A stretch of 14,060 bases of DNA from JBGZEX01 sp041846495. Its GTDB lineage: Bacteria; Bacteroidota; Bacteroidia; Bacteroidales; Marinifilaceae. Below the pieces are notes generated by a model. It saw nothing but the letters and a program-made list of their open reading frames with translations. It was not told where the DNA came from and ran no database searches. Made by a program: the position numbers and the translations under genes. Shown one piece after another: positions 1 to 5,386 of this stretch (the first letter of the stretch is position 1; each line of letters begins with the position of its first letter). The stretch lies in NCBI GenBank assembly GCA_041846495.1, contig JBGZEX010000062.1, positions 1 to 14,060 of the forward strand. Reading direction: 5' to 3'.

Positions 1-523
1 CAAGTTCAGGGGGAGGAGTCGTATCCAAACGGACAGGTTTCTGGGCGCGTTCGATTTCCTGTAATCGTTCCGCTGCAGGCTTAAACTTCCGTTTTATGAT
101 TTTTTCATCAGGATCGTCATCCGCTTCCAAACCATACATAATTACCCAGTCATAATCGTCTATATATCTAATCTGCGAAACCCTGCCGATATCGGCAAGA
201 ATTATGGCCTTGACGAGATAGGGCTTTTTATAAACGGAAAGCTCTTCTGCAGTAGGAAGATAGTATACGATATAATGATGCCTGTTAAGATATCTTTCAT
301 CTGCCATTTTTTTATAAATTTTATCTATATCATAACCCGCGTCTTCGATATAAGGCTTGCTCCCCGGACGAAGATAACCCGTGGAATATTTAGATATCGC
401 CTCGTTGGCTATTTTCACAAGAAGAGAATCCCGCACCCCGGGAGGAAGTTCGTCGAGATTACGGTTTTGAGAAAAAACGCAAAATACCGGAAACATCAAT
501 AATAAACTAAGCAATGATTTCAT
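1..523 (-). CDS. Small exported protein of unknown function, C-terminus cut by window edge
   Basis: Reading from the ATG at 521-523, the frame stays open for 174 codons to the left edge with no stop, so the gene is partial at its 3' end. The protein starts with a signal peptide (MKSLLSLLLMFPVFCVFSQ, probable cleavage after the SQ); the Cys at 15 is not in a good lipobox, so it is probably periplasmic rather than a lipoprotein. The mature part has a charged N-terminal helix (about 23-45), several Tyr-rich strands (about 78-130), an acidic DDDPDE stretch, and a Lys/Arg-rich tail. I recognise no named family. The start lies 10 bases after the stop of the JAMM-like protein gene, so the two are almost certainly co-transcribed. 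From memory, similar small exported proteins often follow this kind of JAMM-like protein in Bacteroides; a partner or protective role is inference. The gene is certain, the function unknown. Confidence 0.85.
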   Translation of the reverse strand, partial: MKSLLSLLLMFPVFCVFSQNRNLDELPPGVRDSLLVKIANEAISKYSTGYLRPGSKPYIEDAGYDIDKIYKKMADERYLNRHHYIVYYLPTAEELSVYKKPYLVKAIILADIGRVSQIRYIDDYDWVIMYGLEADDDPDEKIIKRKFKPAAERLQEIERAQKPVRLDTTPPPEL

Positions 524-533
524 AATTTCTCTG

Positions 534-2384
534 TTATCGTATGGGTTTTGTTCTTCGTTCGGGACCGTAATGATACAGCTTTTCCGTATTTACATACTCC
601 TTTTTCGGTGTAGAATTCCGGATAATACCCTTCGGATGCCGGAAATCCATAACCTCGGCCGGAATTTCCGTATGATTTTCTATGTCAAGAGAGGACGGAC
701 CAAGTTCTCTTTTTATTGGCTTACTTCCCTTATAATTCCAAAGTGGAAAATGGGTATGAAAAAGCAATACGCAATATTCGCCTCCCCGATTCGGTCCGAA
801 ATGAGATTCCGTATATTTCAAATCAACGGTAGTGAGAGGTGTGCCGTAAGGGGTTTTGGCTCCTTCTCTATGTTCGAAACGGTATAAATCGCCCGTATTA
901 TCCTCTCTCGTATTTATCATCACCACGCCTCCGTATTCCCGGCATTCATAGGCACCGGCAGCCGCAAGCGATTTGGCCCAGGCAATTTTTACTCCGTCAA
1001 GAAAGACCCGTTGTTTTATAATATCGTTCCGGGCCGGAAATAAATGCTTTACATTCGTCGAGCCACTGAAAACTCCGTCACATCCGGTACGCATAACTTC
1101 GGCTTTTATTTGAAAATCGCCGGGGGCACGTGCCATGGCGGTATGCGTCCGCGACATCCCTCCTTCCTGCGGCAAAACAAACTCCTCTCCGTTTTCCACT
1201 ATATAATAGTCTATATGGCGACATTCCGCATCCTCGGGAGTAATATCCAGAGTTATCGTATAGAAATCGCCGAGGGTGACCGGGCTTCGGGATATATTCA
1301 CCTTCACCCCGATGCACATCCCTTCATTCTCGCAATATTCATGGAAACTGCAATTCTGAGAAAGAGGTGTCCCTTCCGGCAATTTAATCATTTTACGGCA
1401 TATCGCACACGGCCTGTGAGGACATACATTATCTCCGGGCACCGGGGGCGGTTGAGGAATATAGCCTCCGTCATTACAGAAACCCGAACAATACGGGCTT
1501 CCGCAATAGATACACCTCCACGGGTCTTCCGGGCCCTCCGGATCCTCCGGATCTTCTTCGGGAGGCTCGGGCAAGGGCGGTACAGCAATCTCCACCTCAC
1601 ATTCACACTGATTTGCCGGCTTCATACACAGTGCGCAAAACGGATTCTCGGTACTCCCGTTTCCGTTATCGAATCCTCCTTCTCCCGAACGTGTAAAAAT
1701 CCCGGCCGCCGGTTCGCCCAAAAGGCGGAAAACCGTGATAATCTCCGAAGAGGGAATACCGTCTTTTTCGGCCGACGATACCAAACGTACCCGGCGTTGC
1801 CTGCCGTTTTCGAAATAAAAACTCTCGAGCATCCTGCCCTTCATATCCGAAATCACCATCAAACCGTTCAAGCCTTTGCGTTTGGTATAACCGAAATCGT
1901 ATTTATTTCGCGGATTAAGCCATGAAGATTTCTGCTTTTCGATAACCGTTGTCACAAAATAGCGTATTTCTCCAGAGGGATGATGTTTTTGAATGACAAG
2001 AGATGTGTGTACCCGGGCAGCCAGAAGCAGTTTGGCTCCGCGAGAATAATTTTCGTAATAAATCCCTCTTCTGTAAATATTCCCGGCCAAAGGAACTTCA
2101 ACGGTAGAAATATTTCCTTTCCCGTATTTGAAGGTCTTTTGTTTCTGCCACCTGGGAGTAATCACTTCGGAAGACAAATCCGTACTCCTGGTCAACTCAT
2201 ACCTCCGGGCACTCATACGGGGCAAACGAATATCCTCTGCCGTTCGCTCGAAATATGACTGCGCTTCTGCGGAAAAGTCGTCGCTCCCGGCATAAGTCGA
2301 ATCGATAATATCATCCGAACAGCGGATAAACGCCAAACACAAGCCCAAAAAAAGTACGAGTTTAGAAAATATACGTTTTTTCAT
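534..2384 (-). CDS. Exported (probable lipo)protein with Cys-rich middle and C-terminal JAMM/JAB-like domain
   Basis: The protein has 616 residues from the ATG at 2382-2384; the frame extends two codons further to a TTG, but the ATG gives a compact signal sequence and suits the promoter. Domains in order: signal peptide 1-21 with Cys22 followed by Ser-Asp-Asp, which resembles a Bacteroidetes surface-export signal, although Arg at -1 is unusual for a lipobox; a beta-rich N-terminal region about 75-235; a Cys-rich segment 250-357 with CxxC or similar clusters (C250/C253, C260/C262, C291/C294, C299/C303, C321/C326/C329, C345/C351/C357) split by a Pro/Glu/Asp linker; an Ig-like stretch about 358-440; and a C-terminal domain about 450-616. 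The last has E483 in REYGG, H543-T-H545 and S564-x-x-D567, the residue order of JAMM/JAB metal-dependent isopeptidases, with wider spacing than usual between HxH and D. It ends in YGPERR. Catalysis is inferred, and the substrate is unknown. It is the first gene of a two-gene unit. Confidence 0.8.
   Translation of the reverse strand: MKKRIFSKLVLFLGLCLAFIRCSDDIIDSTYAGSDDFSAEAQSYFERTAEDIRLPRMSARRYELTRSTDLSSEVITPRWQKQKTFKYGKGNISTVEVPLAGNIYRRGIYYENYSRGAKLLLAARVHTSLVIQKHHPSGEIRYFVTTVIEKQKSSWLNPRNKYDFGYTKRKGLNGLMVISDMKGRMLESFYFENGRQRRVRLVSSAEKDGIPSSEIITVFRLLGEPAAGIFTRSGEGGFDNGNGSTENPFCALCMKPANQCECEVEIAVPPLPEPPEEDPEDPEGPEDPWRCIYCGSPYCSGFCNDGGYIPQPPPVPGDNVCPHRPCAICRKMIKLPEGTPLSQNCSFHEYCENEGMCIGVKVNISRSPVTLGDFYTITLDITPEDAECRHIDYYIVENGEEFVLPQEGGMSRTHTAMARAPGDFQIKAEVMRTGCDGVFSGSTNVKHLFPARNDIIKQRVFLDGVKIAWAKSLAAAGAYECREYGGVVMINTREDNTGDLYRFEHREGAKTPYGTPLTTVDLKYTESHFGPNRGGEYCVLLFHTHFPLWNYKGSKPIKRELGPSSLDIENHTEIPAEVMDFRHPKGIIRNSTPKKEYVNTEKLYHYGPERRTKPIR
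684..938 (-). other. JAMM/JAB-like putative metal site within the 616-residue protein
   Basis: This interval covers the codons from E483 (936-938) through H543/H545 (about 750-758) to D567 (684-686). JAMM proteins bind zinc with two His and one Asp, and an upstream Glu acts as general base. All four are present in the right order, with a Ser three residues before the Asp. The gap from the second His to the Ser is 18 residues, longer than in typical JAMM proteins, so the fold could be a divergent relative (JAB-like toxin or DUF4329-like) or lack activity. Confidence 0.55.
1314..1637 (-). other. Cysteine-rich, possibly zinc-binding segment with Pro/Glu/Asp linker
   Basis: This stretch encodes residues 250-357 and holds 14 Cys in about 108 residues, arranged as paired CxxC-like motifs (for example CALC, CIYC, CAIC) with occasional His. 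The bases for residues 269-289 (1518-1580) form a low-complexity run of Pro, Glu and Asp codons with degenerate short repeats. In an exported protein the cysteines could bind metal or form disulfides; the sequence does not decide which. Confidence 0.6.
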
Positions 2385-2408
2385 AAACAAATATATTTAG
2401 ATTCGATA

Positions 2409-2439
2409 CAAATATAACCAATATAAAATAAATTCCAAA
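2409..2439 (-). promoter_or_regulatory. Bacteroidetes-type promoter for the JAMM-like protein gene
   Basis: On the minus strand TTTG (2436-2439) is followed after exactly 19 bases by TATATTTG (2409-2416), an exact fit to the TTTG/TAnnTTTG consensus of the Bacteroidetes primary sigma factor. Transcription would start near 2402, giving a leader of about 15-20 bases before the ATG at 2384. A second TATATTTG lies only a few bases before the ATG and is too close to serve as a promoter for that start. Confidence 0.7.
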
Positions 2440-2663
2440 TAAAATGCCAATATTGTTGTAATTTATAAAGCAATTCCGGATAATTGTCGTAAAATTTACA
2501 AAAATCGGTAATCGAATATTTTTAAAAAAATCCTTCCGGACGGAAAAACGAAGCTGAAACCATCCGACAACCGGCTCTCTCCCCGGGAAAATGCAATCGG
2601 AAACACTTTTCGACTCCTCCCCATTATTAGGGATTTTAATACCCATAATCACTCTTTTTAGGG
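2440..2663. other. Non-coding part of the divergent intergenic region
   Basis: This is AT-rich sequence between the two divergent promoters. A minus-strand open frame crosses it, but the predicted protein is low-complexity, resembles nothing I recognise and runs across the promoter of the neighbouring gene, so I do not call a gene. I see only one short imperfect feature, a 5-base inverted repeat (TTCCG-GA-CGGAA near 2535-2546), and no convincing hairpin terminator or RNA. Confidence 0.5.
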
Positions 2664-2695
2664 ATTGTTTACCCTCGAATTTCGGAATAATTTTG
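2664..2695 (+). promoter_or_regulatory. Bacteroidetes-type promoter for the LRR lipoprotein gene
   Basis: ATTG at 2664-2667 is followed after 20 bases by TAATTTTG (2688-2695), an exact match to TAnnTTTG. Transcription would begin near 2702, leaving a leader of about 35 bases before the ATG at 2739. There is no strong Shine-Dalgarno sequence; the start is preceded by an A/T-rich stretch, as is common in Bacteroidetes. Confidence 0.6.
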
Positions 2696-2738
2696 TCTCC
2701 GTTCATTCAGAATATAAATCCATTTAATACAAAATTTT

Positions 2739-4412
2739 ATGAAAGGAAAATTTATACTTTTTAAACGATTGATATCGTATACGGCAGTCCTGATATTAGG
2801 AATTTCCATAATCTCCTGCTCGAAAAAAAACGAATCCGAAAACACCCCCGCCCCTTCCGAGAAAAAGGTTCCCGAGAAAACGGCCGAATGCGTACCGGCC
2901 GATATATCCGCTCTCCGTACTATTGCAAAGGCGAATCCCGAAGCACATCTGTTCGAAGGGGAAGACCCCGGTGAATGGAAAGGCGTGGAGATAAATTGGA
3001 CGAAGAACGAATCCGGCAAGTTTGCCGTCGCCCGGCTTTCCATAACCGAAGAAAAGTCGTCTTTGACATTGAATTTGGAAGGCGGTAAAGAAGGCAACGC
3101 CCTTTTCGGCAGTATGGAAAGCCTCGAAATCGCCTCTGCGGGACTTAAAAAAGCAACTATCGCAAACCAGCCTCTCCTCAAAAAAATCCTGCTCAACGGA
3201 AAGGGGAAGGCCAAAGCGGACACTCTCAATATTTCCGGCACCGAATCTCTTAAGGAAATCAGCGTAGAGGGATTTCCGGAACTCGTGGCTTTCGAAATAG
3301 GAGGCGAAGAAATAGATAAATTCGTTATTGCCGACCTCCCGAAATTAAAAGACCGGCACAATCTCAAATTCAGACGGGAATACGATAAGGAGGGGAAACC
3401 CGTCAAAACCACATCCGTCAAAGAGTTTATTCTGAAAGGAGAGCTCAACAGTCTGGATGGCATATATCTGCCCGATATGGGAATGGAGAAATTTTCGGTC
3501 GAAACATCCCTGCCCGCATTGACGTCCGTCGCCTTATACAACAATAAGCTTACGGGAGTTTTTGAGCTTAAGGGTTTATCTTCCCTGAACACCTTATTCT
3601 TAAACAATAACCGGTTGACGGAGGTGAAATTATCCGAATGTCCCCGAATGACGGAACTGGATTTGTCCGGAAATCCGGACCTCACGCACTACGCCTTCTC
3701 CTTACCCGCACTGAAAATACTGAACCTGAATGAAACGGGACTTACGTCTTTGGACATAAGCATGCTCAAAAATCTGAAAAAACTCAGTGCCTACGGCTCG
3801 AAACTCGCATCGGTGATTTTCTCCGCCGACAACATCAAAAAATTAACCGCACTAAACCTTTCCGGCAACCGATTGACCGGTCTCGACTTCAAAAATCAAG
3901 AATCCGAGATATTCCTGCTCTCTCTCGACAATAACCGGATAAAGAGTTTGGATCTCTCCCGCATGCCTTCTCTCGAACGGCTTTTAGCCAACGACAACAA
4001 GTTGGAAAAACTGGACGTATCCGCCGAAGCCGACGGATTCTCGGAACTCGAATGCCGGAATAATCATCTTACGGTAAAAATTCTCAAAGACATTAAAGAA
4101 AAGCTTACGGAATTAGAAAAATGGGAAATAGCCCCTCAATACGTTTTGGGACGTGTAAATACGGAAAAAAAGCAGATAGACGCCAAAGAAGAAGCCGTGA
4201 CACTCGAACTCAAAACAAGGGTTGAAAAATACGACGGAAAAAAATGGAATGAAGTATCCGGAGAATACAGTGTAGCCGACGGCATCCATAGTTTCAACGG
4301 CAAGGGTAAATACCGGGTGATATGCACCAGTTTTCTGGATTTTAAAGACTGGAAATTCGATATCTTTTCTCTTGATTCGCCCTATGTAATCGGAGAATTG
4401 GAGATCCGATAA
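2739..4412 (+). CDS. Leucine-rich-repeat lipoprotein
   Basis: This 557-residue protein has a type II signal sequence: a basic N-terminus, a hydrophobic core and IISC with the lipidated Cys at 27, then a Lys/Ser/Glu/Pro-rich linker (28-50). Residues about 55-255 are a degenerate beta-rich region with LRR-like periodicity (LNLEG, LNISG). Residues about 258-445 are clear leucine-rich repeats of about 20-23 residues, with LxxNxL-type units such as LFLNNNRLTEV, LDLSGNPDL, LNLSGNRLTGLDF and LSLDNNRIKSLDL. A C-terminal beta-type domain (about 465-557) has no LRR character. LRR proteins usually act as binding scaffolds; the ligand here is unknown. The gene stands alone, divergent from the JAMM-like gene and convergent with the SusCD operon, and ends 14 bases before a strong hairpin. 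The family call is secure and the role is not. Confidence 0.9.
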   Translation: MKGKFILFKRLISYTAVLILGISIISCSKKNESENTPAPSEKKVPEKTAECVPADISALRTIAKANPEAHLFEGEDPGEWKGVEINWTKNESGKFAVARLSITEEKSSLTLNLEGGKEGNALFGSMESLEIASAGLKKATIANQPLLKKILLNGKGKAKADTLNISGTESLKEISVEGFPELVAFEIGGEEIDKFVIADLPKLKDRHNLKFRREYDKEGKPVKTTSVKEFILKGELNSLDGIYLPDMGMEKFSVETSLPALTSVALYNNKLTGVFELKGLSSLNTLFLNNNRLTEVKLSECPRMTELDLSGNPDLTHYAFSLPALKILNLNETGLTSLDISMLKNLKKLSAYGSKLASVIFSADNIKKLTALNLSGNRLTGLDFKNQESEIFLLSLDNNRIKSLDLSRMPSLERLLANDNKLEKLDVSAEADGFSELECRNNHLTVKILKDIKEKLTELEKWEIAPQYVLGRVNTEKKQIDAKEEAVTLELKTRVEKYDGKKWNEVSGEYSVADGIHSFNGKGKYRVICTSFLDFKDWKFDIFSLDSPYVIGELEIR

Positions 4413-4426
4413 AAAACTTTATGCGG

Positions 4427-4483
4427 AAAACCGCAAATGCCTCCGGAAGTTTTACGAAAAACTTTGGAGGCATTTGCAGTTTT
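4427..4483. terminator. Bidirectional hairpin terminator between convergent genes
   Basis: The left arm (4427-4453) and right arm (4458-4483) pair along about 26 bases. The reverse complement of the right arm matches the left arm apart from one C/T difference near the outer end and a small GG/A mismatch-bulge near the loop; the loop is about four bases. The stem has A4 on one end and T4 on the other, so it gives a U-run when read in either direction. It lies 14 bases after the LRR gene stop and 9 bases beyond the stop of the last gene of the minus-strand operon, so it probably terminates both. Confidence 0.85.
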
Positions 4484-4492
4484 AACCCGGTT

Positions 4493-5386
4493 TCAATAAG
4501 AACGGGGCATGGTCTCGGGTACGCATATATAGAAATCTCCCTTGCCCCGATGCTCCGTATCCAATTCTTTCAGGGTTTCCTGACGCACGGTGACGAGGGT
4601 GACGAAGGTAGTGGCGGGACGGTAGCGTTCGAGGTAGGGAATAATCCCTCCCCTGCTTTCCGTGTGGTAATTTCCGTTGATATGTACGAATTTTTTCCGG
4701 ATATTCCGGGCAATAAACCAGGCCATCGTCGCATCTTTGACCGCCTGAGCCTCTGCAAACCTCCGGGCACCTGCCGTTCCGGATTTCCCGCCCATCGACT
4801 GCATGGATTCGAATACCGCCCCGTTTTTTTCCGCATCGTATTCAAAAGGGATGGGAAGAGGTGCCGTGTATTTTTTCGCTTCCGCAGACAGAGAGTCCAA
4901 TACGGCCAATCCCGAATTTTTTACGGCATTGGCATAACGGCGCGGCACATTGGTAGCAATAAAAGGAATTCCGTGCTCTTTCGCAAAGCGAAGCAGGGGG
5001 CGGTAATCCGTAGCGTAATTATCCCAAAGCCGGGCTTCCGCCTCAAAACGCCCCGGAGAAATCATCCCTCCCATATATTCGTCCAGAATCAACTGATTAT
5101 CCGCCTCCAACATCTCCGCTCCCAACATCAGTTCATCTCCGTGTATTTCGTAAAGAGAGCGGATAATCTCAAATTCCATCCAGTGAGCTATGGGGCAATC
5201 GTGAATTTCTCCCAAGAACACGACATCGTATGCCGACAATTCCCGGAGCATTTCCCCGTATTCGAGCTCCTTACCCGAATCGTCGAACAAAGCATAGGCC
5301 GGCTTTTTCGACATCTCCTGTCCGAAAAGCGCCAATGGGAATATACAAAAAATCAAAATCATCCGTTTCATTATCTCTGTCATCAT
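4493..5386 (-). CDS. ChaN-like protein with cofacial-haem-binding domain (PF04187 type), exported
   Basis: This is a 297-residue protein whose family was first described in Campylobacter ChaN, a protein that binds haem and is linked to iron uptake. The recognisable blocks are VVFLGEIHDCPIAHWMEFE (G59, E60, H62, H68), GAEMLEADNQ...LDEYMGG (about 89-107), W121 and the TDYRPLL segment, the N146-V-P-R block, the AQAVKDATMAWFI helix (about 213-225) and HINGNYHTESRGG (235-247). The signal peptide runs from about residue 6 to 23, with no lipobox Cys, so the protein is probably periplasmic. The first ATG overlaps the stop of the M16 gene as ATGA; a later ATG at codon 6 is a possible alternative start. 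It is the last gene of the operon. Haem binding is inferred from the family, and ligand residues vary among members. Confidence 0.88.
   Translation of the reverse strand: MMTEIMKRMILIFCIFPLALFGQEMSKKPAYALFDDSGKELEYGEMLRELSAYDVVFLGEIHDCPIAHWMEFEIIRSLYEIHGDELMLGAEMLEADNQLILDEYMGGMISPGRFEAEARLWDNYATDYRPLLRFAKEHGIPFIATNVPRRYANAVKNSGLAVLDSLSAEAKKYTAPLPIPFEYDAEKNGAVFESMQSMGGKSGTAGARRFAEAQAVKDATMAWFIARNIRKKFVHINGNYHTESRGGIIPYLERYRPATTFVTLVTVRQETLKELDTEHRGKGDFYICVPETMPRSY

Noticed and set aside
1314..1637. Intracellular zinc-finger regulator or ubiquitin-ligase-like RING domain
   Set aside because: The cysteine clusters lie in a protein with an export signal, the spacing does not match a RING or ribbon consensus, and disulfides are equally possible.
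2362..2706. Minus-strand open frame of 114 codons in the divergent intergenic region
   Set aside because: It covers the promoter of the JAMM-like gene, overlaps that gene's start, and its Ile/Phe/Asn-rich end looks like translated AT-rich non-coding DNA. No family is recognisable.
2669..3685. Long minus-strand open frame (338 codons) opposite the LRR gene
   Set aside because: The plus strand has a signal peptide, lipobox and clear LRR periodicity; the opposite frame is Ser/Arg/Phe-rich as expected from antisense reading.
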